Of a stretch of DNA of 64,000 nucleotides, positions 8,166-15,953 are shown piece by piece. The notes below the pieces were generated by a model. That model was not told the origin of the DNA. It made no database searches and saw only the letters and a program-made list of their open reading frames with translations. The stretch is from positions 231,581 to 295,580 of the forward strand of contig DAHUZB010000013.1 in the NCBI GenBank assembly GCA_027306785.1, given 5' to 3'. This stretch comes from Vulcanimicrobiota bacterium (lineage in GTDB: Bacteria; Vulcanimicrobiota; Vulcanimicrobiia; Vulcanimicrobiales; Vulcanimicrobiaceae). Every line of letters begins with the position of its first letter. The stretch's first letter is position 1. The position numbers and the translations under genes were made by a program.

Positions 8166-8972
8166 ATGACCGCTTTGGACACGGCCGTTTCGCGCCGTTT
8201 CACCGTCGCGGACGAGGCCGGGAAGATTCGCCTGGTTTCGCATCGCGACGAACTCTTGATCGAAGTCGCCGATTCCGCGCAAGCACTCGAAGCGTTCAGC
8301 GCCTCGCCCTTCGTAACCGGAGAGCGCGCCGTCGCGGGCAATGCCGAGGTCGATGCGTTCTTCCGCCGTCACCTGCAGTCGTGGGAGGCGGCAAGACCGG
8401 GGGATTTACTCGTCGTGGAGCATCGCGGCCCCGCCGCCTATGCGCTCGCCGAGCACCTGCGGTCGCTTCTCGTGCGGCCGCGCGATATTCGCGATTACAA
8501 CGCGGCGATGTTTCGCGTATTCGGCGAAGCGCCGGTGCGGATCGTCGTCTTTGACGCGGCCGATGCGGCCCCGGAGCCGGTCGCGGACCTGGTGTTGCCC
8601 GTACGCGTGAGCGGTCGAGGTGCCGTCGTCGGTCCGTTTCTGCATGCCCGTTCCGCATGCTATGCCTGTGTCGAGCGCGGTCTCGCCATGCAGGGCTTTC
8701 GCGCCGAGGCGGCGTCCCCGAGCAACGGCGCGGTACTCCTCGCTTCGCGGGTTCTGGACTCGTTGCTCTCGCGTCCTTTCGTGCCCTACGTCGACGATGT
8801 GCTCGCCTTCTCGTCATCGCTCGACGTGCGGCCCGCGCTCTATCAGGCGCTGCGCATGCCGCGCTGCGAACGCTGCGACGCCGCCTACGCCCGCTTTCCG
8901 AAGCGCTTCAATCGCTACGATAACAAACGCGTCCGTGCGGTGCTCCGGCAGAAGGGATTGATCGATGGCTGA
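8166..8972 (+). CDS. E1-like leader-peptide-binding protein of azole RiPP synthetase
   Basis: This 268-residue protein resembles the E1/Ocin-ThiF-like partner of YcaO cyclodehydratases, which holds the precursor leader and presents the core to YcaO. It has the typical GPFLHARSACYACVERG segment with Cys165 and Cys168 and a second pair CERC (Cys234, Cys237), together a probable structural zinc site. No ATP-binding glycine loop is seen, in line with a binding role only. It follows the precursors and overlaps the YcaO gene by 8 bases. The family call is from motif and context. Confidence 0.8.
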   Translation: MTALDTAVSRRFTVADEAGKIRLVSHRDELLIEVADSAQALEAFSASPFVTGERAVAGNAEVDAFFRRHLQSWEAARPGDLLVVEHRGPAAYALAEHLRSLLVRPRDIRDYNAAMFRVFGEAPVRIVVFDAADAAPEPVADLVLPVRVSGRGAVVGPFLHARSACYACVERGLAMQGFRAEAASPSNGAVLLASRVLDSLLSRPFVPYVDDVLAFSSSLDVRPALYQALRMPRCERCDAAYARFPKRFNRYDNKRVRAVLRQKGLIDG

Positions 8973-10464
8973 TACGGCGATGCTCCTACCCGGCTTCGCC
9001 GTGGTCGTCGCCGAAGGCAGCGAGTCCGGCGCATGCATTGCCTGTGCGACCGAGCGCATCGATCGCCTCTGGAGCTCGCGCCGCGTACCGCCGGGTCTCG
9101 ACGCTTATGCCGATCATGTCGTAAGCGCACTGCGCGAGGCAGCGCGTGCCGACGGTGATACGCGGGCGTCGATGCTCTATGAGTACGATTTCGCAAACGG
9201 CTTCGTTCGCAGCGAGTGGCTTCCGCCGCGCGCGGGCTGCGAGGTCTGCAAGGCCGGCGTCGTGCCGATCGAGGTGCAGTTGAGAGGCGCCGATCCCATC
9301 GACATCCCTACGCATCTCGCCGAACATCCGTTTTTCTTTCGCGTCGTCGAACAGCAGCGTTTGGCGACCGAAGATCTCGGTTCGAGCGGCGCGGGGGTCG
9401 CGGCGGCACGAGCCGATCTCACCGCGCGCTGCGAATATCTGGAACGCGCGTTCAGTACGCTGCATCCCGATCGCGTTCGCGTCGCGAGCTATCGCGAACT
9501 CGCCTCCCCGTCGTCACCCGCTCCCGCACGCTACGCGCGCTACGCGGCATTTCAGCACGATGCGACCGCCTTTCCCTATCCCCGCTTCGACGAGGAGACG
9601 CGCATCGGGTGGACGCGTGCGGAACGGATGACCGACGGCGCGAGCGCCCTCGTACCGGCACAGTATACCGTCTTTCCGTACGAGCGCGTCGACGGTGATC
9701 GCTTTCTTTCCGATTGGAACACGACGGGTCTCAGCTACGGGCCCGATCGCCGCTTTGCCGAAACCGGCGGCCTCCTCGAAGTGCTGGAGCGCGATGCCAT
9801 CGCGATCACCTGGCTCAATCGAATGCCGCGCGCACGTATTCGGTATCCGCGCTTCGAGCAGGCGATGGCGCCGGGCGTCGAGCTGTATTTCATCGACATC
9901 ACGACCGATACGCCGGTGAGCGCCGTGCTCTGCCTCACCGTGCGTCGGTCGGGCGGGCCGATTCTCGCAATGAGTGCGTCCTGCGCGCTCGATCCGCAGG
10001 GTGCGATCGAAAAGGCGTTCAGCGAAAACTTGATGTGCGTCGAGCTCGCGGAATATCTGCGCCTTTACGAAGAGGCGCCGGTCGAGCTCGACGGATACGA
10101 AGCGCACGCATCACGCTACGCGCACGGCGATGCCGAGACGATTGCACCGCTCGGGTTTTTGCTCGAATCCGGACGCGACGTCGGCTTCGAAGCGTGGGCC
10201 GCTGCGCATCCTGCGATCGCCTTCGAAGACCTCGTGCAACGTCTCGATGGGCTCGGGATGACGCCCTACTCGGTGGATCTGACGCCGCCGTGGATGCAAC
10301 CCGGGCAGGCCATCAACCGCGTGCTGATCCCCGAAGCGATTCCGCTCCACGCGCATCACGACCGTCCGTTCCTCGGCGGCGCGCGCCTTGCGAGTGTCCC
10401 GCAAGCGCTCGGCTACGAGCCGTTCGATCTTCGACAAGGAGTCATTCCCCATGCCCTCCCCTGA
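8965..10464 (+). CDS. YcaO-domain azoline cyclodehydratase
   Basis: YcaO proteins use ATP to activate backbone amides so that Cys or Ser side chains cyclise to azolines. The 499-residue protein shows both ATP/Mg-binding Glu clusters: CEYLERAFS (Glu157, Glu160) and AETGGLLEVLERDAI (Glu266, Glu272, Glu275). It ends VIPHALP, close to the PHPFP-like proline-rich tail needed for activity in SagD-type enzymes. An N-terminal extension has CIAC (24-27) and CEVC (92-95), probably a second zinc site. It overlaps the oxidase gene by 14 bases. Confidence 0.9.
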   Translation: MADTAMLLPGFAVVVAEGSESGACIACATERIDRLWSSRRVPPGLDAYADHVVSALREAARADGDTRASMLYEYDFANGFVRSEWLPPRAGCEVCKAGVVPIEVQLRGADPIDIPTHLAEHPFFFRVVEQQRLATEDLGSSGAGVAAARADLTARCEYLERAFSTLHPDRVRVASYRELASPSSPAPARYARYAAFQHDATAFPYPRFDEETRIGWTRAERMTDGASALVPAQYTVFPYERVDGDRFLSDWNTTGLSYGPDRRFAETGGLLEVLERDAIAITWLNRMPRARIRYPRFEQAMAPGVELYFIDITTDTPVSAVLCLTVRRSGGPILAMSASCALDPQGAIEKAFSENLMCVELAEYLRLYEEAPVELDGYEAHASRYAHGDAETIAPLGFLLESGRDVGFEAWAAAHPAIAFEDLVQRLDGLGMTPYSVDLTPPWMQPGQAINRVLIPEAIPLHAHHDRPFLGGARLASVPQALGYEPFDLRQGVIPHALP

Positions 10465-11200
10465 TCGCGTCGCGCCGACCCTCTCGCGCCTCTATCACGC
10501 GAATAGCCGTATCTCGATCCCGCGGCCGATTCCGATCACGACCAATGCGCTGCGTGTTGCGGGAGCGAGCTTCCAAAATTTTCCGGGTCGACCGCGCGTC
10601 GTCCGCGAGAGCACGCGCGCACCGCGCGACCTCGATCGCCTGCTCGAGCGGCGCACCTCGACCGAACGGTTTCACGGATCGCTCCCGCTCTCGGCACTGC
10701 TCGACATCTTGCAGCGTTCCACGCGGGTGAACCGCGCGAGCGAGAATCGTGAGGCCGGTTCGGTCAGCGCGCAGCGCGTCTATCCATCCGCGGGCGGACT
10801 CTATCCGCTGGAGCTCTATGTCATTCCGCTCGACGTGCCCGAGCTCAAACCGAGCGTCTACCACTGGGATGTGCTGGAGGAGGCGCTTGAAGAGCTCTGG
10901 CCCGTCGGTGCGCTCGACCTCGCGCGCGTTCTTCCCGGCTTGCAGCCGGTCGAAGACCGCCCGGCCGCGATCGTCGCCATGAGCGCCATCTTCGCTCGCG
11001 TCGAATGGAAGTACGGCGAGCGCGGCTATCGATTTTGCCTGGTCGAATCCGGCGCACTCGGACAGACGATGCAATTGGTCTGCGTCGATGCGGGAATTGC
11101 ATCGCGCTGGCTCGGCGGTTTCGTCGATTCGGCCTGGGACGAACTGCTGCGCATCAACGGCGACGACGAAGCGACGCTGATGCTCTTCGGAATCGGTTGA
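10451..11200 (+). CDS. SagB-type azoline oxidase (FMN nitroreductase fold)
   Basis: SagB/McbC-type enzymes oxidise azolines to aromatic azoles using FMN. The 249-residue product shows the opening RRTSTERFHGSLPLSALL and the family motif YPSAGGLYPLELYVI, with the nitroreductase C-terminal region containing ALGQTMQLVCVDAG. The start ATG 10451 lies inside the YcaO gene, and the stop overlaps the next start in TGATG. Its presence indicates that the final product contains thiazoles or oxazoles rather than only azolines. Confidence 0.9.
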   Translation: MPSPDRVAPTLSRLYHANSRISIPRPIPITTNALRVAGASFQNFPGRPRVVRESTRAPRDLDRLLERRTSTERFHGSLPLSALLDILQRSTRVNRASENREAGSVSAQRVYPSAGGLYPLELYVIPLDVPELKPSVYHWDVLEEALEELWPVGALDLARVLPGLQPVEDRPAAIVAMSAIFARVEWKYGERGYRFCLVESGALGQTMQLVCVDAGIASRWLGGFVDSAWDELLRINGDDEATLMLFGIG

Positions 11201-12567
11201 TGAACGCCGCCGAACTTGCGACGAGCGCGACCGTGCGCGGATCGCTGCTGCGCATCTCGCTGCTCGCCGTGGAGCTCGCGATCGTCGCCTGGGGAGTGTG
11301 GAGTGCAATCGCGCTCGTGATCGCCTCCTTTGCGACGGCGCCGCTCGCCTGGAGCGATCTCCTCGCGCTGCCGCTCTTCGGCGCGTTCTACACAGCGGGG
11401 CCGTACCTCCACGAATACGGTCACGCCGTCGTCGCGCGCGTGCTGGGCGCGCGCGACGTTCGGATTGAGCGGGAGAAGAAATCCCGCATCCATTCCATGC
11501 GGCTCGAAGGCGATGTCGGGGGTACCGCCGGGGTGGCGGTCACGCTCATCGCCGGTGCGAGCGCGACGTTTGCGGCCGCGGCGCTGTGCACCCTGCTGCC
11601 GTTGCCGTTCCCGCTGCGGGCCGCGGCGTTCGCCGCCCTCGCGTTACGCACCCTCGAGGAGATCACGCTCGTCGACGGCAGCGATCTCTCCCGCCTGCTC
11701 TCGCTCTCCGCGCTCGTCATGGACCGCACGCTGCGTATCGGCGATCCGATCCTGCGCATCGCCGGCATTACGGTGCGCTCCGGCGAACGCGCGCTCGTCG
11801 ACGATGTCTCCCTCGATCTCCGAACCGGTGATATCATCGGCATCCTCGGGTCGAACGGTGCGGGCAAATCGACGCTTCTCGATGTGCTCGGCGGACTGCG
11901 CGCGTCCGACCGCGGCACGCGCGAGATTGCACCGGGAGCGCGCTGCGCCTTCGCGCCGAGCAAAGCGTTCTTTTTGCAGAGTGCGACGGTCGGTGAAATG
12001 CTCAACTATTTCGCGATTCAGAGCGGCGTCCCGCGAGATCGCGCCGTCGAGCAGCGGCTCGGACTCCCGGCGTGCATGAATACCCGCATCGATCACGCGA
12101 GCAGCGGCGAATTGCAGCGGCTCTCGCTTGCGATCAGCTTCGCGCAGCGCGCCGACATTCTGGTGCTCGATGAGCCGGAGACGGCGCTCGATCCCGGCGG
12201 GCGCGCGCTCGTACGCGAGCTGCTGCGCGAACGGAGCCGCCGCGGTAAGGCCTGCGTGCTCGCCACCCATTTCGTCGCGGATGCGCTCGCATTCTGTACC
12301 CATCTCGCGATCGTCGAGGGCGGACGCCTCGTGCGCTTCGGCCCGATCGAGGAATTCGACGATTTGCGCGCTCGCGCGCATCGTCTGACGATCTGGATAT
12401 CGCGGGAAGGTGCCGCCGCCGCGCGCGATGCGGATCTGAATCTCGAAGAGCAGGGCGGCGAATATCGCGCCGTCGCGGTCGGCACCGTGGAGTCGTTGAT
12501 CGCTCTCGCGGCACGGCTCGGCGGGGGCGTCAATCGTTTCGAATTGGAGAGCAATCGGCTGGAATGA
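11200..12567 (+). CDS. M50-like membrane metalloprotease fused to ABC ATPase
   Basis: This is one continuous 455-residue chain. Residues 1-170 are hydrophobic, with helices near 18-45, 55-70, 106-133 and 138-150. They carry HEYGH at 71-75 and VDGSDLSRLL at 158-167, matching the HExxH and DG metal-ligand motifs of site-2-protease (M50) families. Residues 185-455 are a full ABC ATPase with GSNGAGKST at 217-225, signature SSGELQR near 301, ILVLDEP at 320-326 and H-loop ATH at 355-357. A leader-cleaving exporter component is inferred, by analogy with C39-peptidase transporters but with a different protease fold. Confidence 0.85.
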   Translation: MNAAELATSATVRGSLLRISLLAVELAIVAWGVWSAIALVIASFATAPLAWSDLLALPLFGAFYTAGPYLHEYGHAVVARVLGARDVRIEREKKSRIHSMRLEGDVGGTAGVAVTLIAGASATFAAAALCTLLPLPFPLRAAAFAALALRTLEEITLVDGSDLSRLLSLSALVMDRTLRIGDPILRIAGITVRSGERALVDDVSLDLRTGDIIGILGSNGAGKSTLLDVLGGLRASDRGTREIAPGARCAFAPSKAFFLQSATVGEMLNYFAIQSGVPRDRAVEQRLGLPACMNTRIDHASSGELQRLSLAISFAQRADILVLDEPETALDPGGRALVRELLRERSRRGKACVLATHFVADALAFCTHLAIVEGGRLVRFGPIEEFDDLRARAHRLTIWISREGAAAARDADLNLEEQGGEYRAVAVGTVESLIALAARLGGGVNRFELESNRLE

Positions 12568-13301
12568 TGTTCGCACGTGTCGGATCGCAATTCGCGCTCG
12601 AATCGACGATGTTCGTTCGAGAGCGCATCTCCATGTTCTGGACCTTCGTCTTTCCCGTGCTGCTGATCGTGGTGCTCGGCTTCGGTCTGCAATCCGGAAC
12701 GATGCGGGGGGCGGAGAGCATGACCTTTCTCGTCTCCGGGATCATCGGTGCGAACCTGATCGGCATGGCGTTTTTCAACATCGGGACAAGCCTGCTGATG
12801 TACAAGGATCTCGGCATGCTGCGTCGTCTGCGCGGCAACGGCGCCGCGGTTCCGCAGGTGATCGCGGGGGTCATCATGCACCGGATCGTGCTCGTGCTGA
12901 TCCAATCGGTCGTGATGACGCTCTGCGCGCACCTGATCTTCGGCTTCGAGCTTCCGGCACACGCGTTACCGTTCTGGCTCGCGCTCGCCGGCTGTGTGGT
13001 GGTGTTCACGGCGCTCGGTCTCACGCTCGCTATGTTGGTGCGCTCGACCGCCGCCGCGAACGTGCTTGCCAATATCGTCTATCTTCCGCTCGCGTTTTTG
13101 AGCGGCGCGTACTTTCCGATCGACCATCTCCCATTCGCGCGGGTGATTCATTGGCTGCCGTCCTACGACGCGATCGAGGTGTTGCGTACGTCGCTCGCCG
13201 CGCCGTCTATGCTCGCGCATCAGGCTTCGTCATGGTTGCTGGTGGGATGGGCTCTGCTCTTTCTCGGATGCGCCTTTGCGCTCCATCGGAGGCTCGCATG
13301 A
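12564..13301 (+). CDS. ABC-2 type permease
   Basis: This 245-residue membrane protein has about six transmembrane segments and the ABC-2 permease layout, including the C-terminal LPLAFLSGAYFPIDHLPFARVIHWLPSYDAIEVLR block. It is coupled to the protease-ATPase fusion by a 4-base ATGA overlap and is the obvious transmembrane partner of that ATPase. The pair probably exports the modified peptide or gives self-protection. There are two adjacent ATGs (12564, 12567). Confidence 0.9.
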   Translation: MMFARVGSQFALESTMFVRERISMFWTFVFPVLLIVVLGFGLQSGTMRGAESMTFLVSGIIGANLIGMAFFNIGTSLLMYKDLGMLRRLRGNGAAVPQVIAGVIMHRIVLVLIQSVVMTLCAHLIFGFELPAHALPFWLALAGCVVVFTALGLTLAMLVRSTAAANVLANIVYLPLAFLSGAYFPIDHLPFARVIHWLPSYDAIEVLRTSLAAPSMLAHQASSWLLVGWALLFLGCAFALHRRLA

Positions 13302-14437
13302 AGTATAGCGCCGCAGCTCTCGTCGTCACGCTCGCCGCCGCGGGGATATCGCGTGCCGCGCTCGCGCAGGCGTTGCCCTCTGCGCCGCCGCAGATCGAGC
13401 TTGCCGTCGATGCATCGGGGCCGCTTACCGTGCGGGCGAGCGGCGACGAGCGGACGCTCTACGCCGTGCGGCTGCATGCCGCGTCGCGCACGACGATTTC
13501 GGCGCGTGCCGACGGCGGCGCGCAGGCCGCGGCATCCTTGCGCGCGCATGTCGACGGGGCGAACGTCGACGTGTACCGCTCGCGCGGTTCTCACGGCGGC
13601 CTGCTCGTGCACCTCGACGTCGGCGTGAAGTGCTGCGCGCCCGTAACCATGCGTATCTCGCGCGGCTCGCTACGCGCCGATATGCTGCGTAACGCGGTCG
13701 ATCTGCATGTCGAGAGCGGGAGCCTTACCATCGACACACGGCGCGATGCGCCGACTCAAGTGAGCGCTTCGGTCGAGAACGGCTCGCTCACGGCCACGCT
13801 TGCGAATCCGCCGCTCGGTGGTATGATCGCCTCGCTCGAGAACGGTCCCCCCGACACCTGGTCGAGCGGTACGTCGATCGCGGTGCCCGACGCGCTTCGA
13901 TCCGCGCGGCACGCGACCGCGCACGGCGCTCGGGTGCGCATCGGCGATCCGGCGAACGCTGCGATCCACCTCTCGGTGACAAACGGGTTGATGACGCTCG
14001 CGCTGGCGCCCGCGCCGATCGCCGGCATCTCCTGCGATCCGATGGAAGGTTCGGCGATGCATCTGCACGCGGTGGTGCGCATCGTCGATCGCGGGCGGCT
14101 CGTCGAGCTGCCGTCCGACATCGGACGTCCGGCGGGCGCGGGCTGTTTCTACTGGGTGCATACGCACGCCGCCGATGACATCGTGCACGTGGAGTCGCCG
14201 GTCGTGCGTTCGTTCGACCTCGGCGATCTCTTTGCCGTATGGGGAGAGCCGCTCGATCGCTCGCACGTCGGCCCGCTTGCGATCGCGCCGCACGATCCGA
14301 TCGTCGCCTATGTGAACGGCAAGCGTTGGAATGGTCCGATGCGGACGATTCCGCTGCTGCAGTACGCCGATATCCAGCTCGTCATCGGCGCGCACGCGGT
14401 GCCGTTGCCCGCGTTTACCGCGTGGGGATCGCTCTAG
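13298..14437 (+). CDS. Secreted protein of unknown function
   Basis: This 379-residue protein has a clear Sec signal (KYSAAALVVTLAAAGISRAALAQA, cleavage near residue 24). The middle region is rich in short beta-type repeats (VESGSLTIDTRR, VENGSLTATLAN, VTNGLMTLALA), suggestive of a DUF4097-like adhesin fold. The C-terminal part, with CFYWVHTHAADDIVHVESP and DLGDLFAVWGE, looks like a conserved domain whose function I do not know. It overlaps the permease stop by 4 bases, so it is probably the last gene of the peptide cluster. Confidence 0.75.
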   Translation: MKYSAAALVVTLAAAGISRAALAQALPSAPPQIELAVDASGPLTVRASGDERTLYAVRLHAASRTTISARADGGAQAAASLRAHVDGANVDVYRSRGSHGGLLVHLDVGVKCCAPVTMRISRGSLRADMLRNAVDLHVESGSLTIDTRRDAPTQVSASVENGSLTATLANPPLGGMIASLENGPPDTWSSGTSIAVPDALRSARHATAHGARVRIGDPANAAIHLSVTNGLMTLALAPAPIAGISCDPMEGSAMHLHAVVRIVDRGRLVELPSDIGRPAGAGCFYWVHTHAADDIVHVESPVVRSFDLGDLFAVWGEPLDRSHVGPLAIAPHDPIVAYVNGKRWNGPMRTIPLLQYADIQLVIGAHAVPLPAFTAWGSL

Positions 14438-14719
14438 TCAGCGTTTCGCTTTTGCGATCACGCTGTTGAGCCAATCGACGTGTTCCAGCAGCGCGGCACG
14501 ACCGCGCTGCGTGAGGCGATAGCGCGTCTGCGGGCGGCGCCCGATGAAGCGCTTATTCATCTCCACGTAGTCGGCTTCGACGAGCTTGTCGAGATGGGTC
14601 GTCAGATTTCCGACGGTAACGTCGAGCGATTTTTGGAGCTCCGTGAAGGTTCTCCAATCCTCCGCCAACAGTTCGGTGACGATGGAGAGGCGGATCTTCG
14701 AGAGAAGGAGCTCATCCAT
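14438..14719 (-). CDS. Winged-helix transcriptional regulator
   Basis: This 93-residue protein is one winged-helix domain of the small MarR/ArsR-like type used as dimeric repressors. It shows LLSKIRLSIVTELLAEDWRTFTELQKSLDVTVGNLTTHLDKLVEADYV followed by the wing FIGRRPQTRYRLTQRGRAALLEHV. It overlaps the membrane-protein gene upstream by 8 bases and is the last gene of the minus-strand operon. The palindrome over the operon promoter (18216-18244) is the natural candidate for its operator, which would make the operon autoregulated. Confidence 0.85.
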   Translation of the reverse strand: MDELLLSKIRLSIVTELLAEDWRTFTELQKSLDVTVGNLTTHLDKLVEADYVEMNKRFIGRRPQTRYRLTQRGRAALLEHVDWLNSVIAKAKR

Positions 14720-15305
14720 TACGGTGGCGCTGCACCAAGAAATAGATTCCCGGACCGCCCACCCCTAGGAGATTGCCGAGCGCGAGCACGAGGCTGAGAT
14801 CGGTCGGTACGCGTCCGCCGATCAGCATCGAGAGCGCGACGATGATCCCGCCGTAGAGCAGCGGGCGCATGGGACCGACGCCGAGCACGCCGAGCGAGAC
14901 CGCAAAGCCGCTGCTCCACAGGAGCGCGTAGGCGCGACCGTCGATCAGGTTGTTGTCGTACCATACGAACTTGAGCACCCATAAAAACGTCGTGATGCAA
15001 GCGAAGGCGAAGAGCGCCTGCCGTTCGGTCGAGGTCGTGTGCGCGCGCATCGACCCGACGAACTCGACGATCGTCATCACGTAGGCGAGGATGAGCAGCA
15101 GGTTGGCGGCGAGGAAGAGCGCGGATTGATACGCGCTCGCGCCGGGCCAGAACGCCAGATAATACGTGGCGCTCGTGAGCGCCCAGATGAGATAGGTATA
15201 GGGAGTGGGCCGCGATATGCGGCCCGTACGCTCCAGAATCGTTTGTACCGTGACGAGATGTTCGCGAGCCGTCGCCTCGTCCGGCATGCGATCCGGCTCG
15301 CTCAT
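14712..15305 (-). CDS. Integral membrane protein, unknown
   Basis: The 197-residue protein has about five to six transmembrane helices after a polar N-terminus of about 35 residues. The gene pair 'small winged-helix repressor plus multi-helix membrane protein' is common in bacteria, but no function is established. It lies 6 bases from the secreted-protein gene upstream and overlaps the regulator downstream, so all are in one operon. Confidence 0.75.
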   Translation of the reverse strand: MSEPDRMPDEATAREHLVTVQTILERTGRISRPTPYTYLIWALTSATYYLAFWPGASAYQSALFLAANLLLILAYVMTIVEFVGSMRAHTTSTERQALFAFACITTFLWVLKFVWYDNNLIDGRAYALLWSSGFAVSLGVLGVGPMRPLLYGGIIVALSMLIGGRVPTDLSLVLALGNLLGVGGPGIYFLVQRHRNG

Positions 15306-15311
15306 CGCGCG

Positions 15312-15935
15312 CTAGTTCCGCCGTTGCACATCCCAGGCAAGTTTCATAGTCTGCGATTGCGGACCTGCCTCAACCTTTTCCTGAGCGGCGCTCCGCGCTT
15401 TGATCAGATGCCCGCCCGCGAAGACCGCAGCGGCCTGATACTCGAGTTCGAACGGCGTGCCGAAGGCCGTGAGCACGCCCGAGGCGTGTCCGGTTCCTTG
15501 CAACAGCGCGGCGCCGCCGGCCTGCGGTGAATAGGTGACGGTAACGGGTACGTCGATCGACTGATCTTGCGAGACCTGAACGCTCACGGTCGTGTGCCAC
15601 GGCGCATCGTGCGAGGGTGCCTTCGGAGCGCCGCTTGCGAGCGCGAGCGCCGCATCGAGCGTGGAAACCGCCTGATCGTTGCCCGACGGGATGGCGCATC
15701 CGCCGGGGTACGGGGCGACGGTCTTCGCGCTCTTGCCGTCGTAGGCGACGCTGACCGGCGTGCCGGGAGCAATCGAGATCACCGCGCGGTATTGGGCCTT
15801 TTCGCCGTTCCAGAGCACGCCGTTGAAATCGGTCGCATAGCTCGAGGCGGAGAGCGGGGCGAGAAGCGCGGGAGGCGTCGAGCAGGTTTGCGTCGGTGCG
15901 GCGAGCGCGATCATCATGGCGAACGGTGCGATCAT
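15312..15935 (-). CDS. Secreted protein of unknown function
   Basis: A 207-residue product with a short hydrophobic N-terminus (IAPFAMMIALAAPTQTC) that is probably a signal peptide. The rest has alternating beta-rich segments, with no recognised domain. It lies between the receptor-like barrel gene (18 bases) and the membrane-protein gene. Co-expression with the barrel suggests it is an envelope partner. Confidence 0.65.
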   Translation of the reverse strand: MIAPFAMMIALAAPTQTCSTPPALLAPLSASSYATDFNGVLWNGEKAQYRAVISIAPGTPVSVAYDGKSAKTVAPYPGGCAIPSGNDQAVSTLDAALALASGAPKAPSHDAPWHTTVSVQVSQDQSIDVPVTVTYSPQAGGAALLQGTGHASGVLTAFGTPFELEYQAAAVFAGGHLIKARSAAQEKVEAGPQSQTMKLAWDVQRRN

Positions 15936-15953
15936 CGGGTCCCTTTCGTGATG

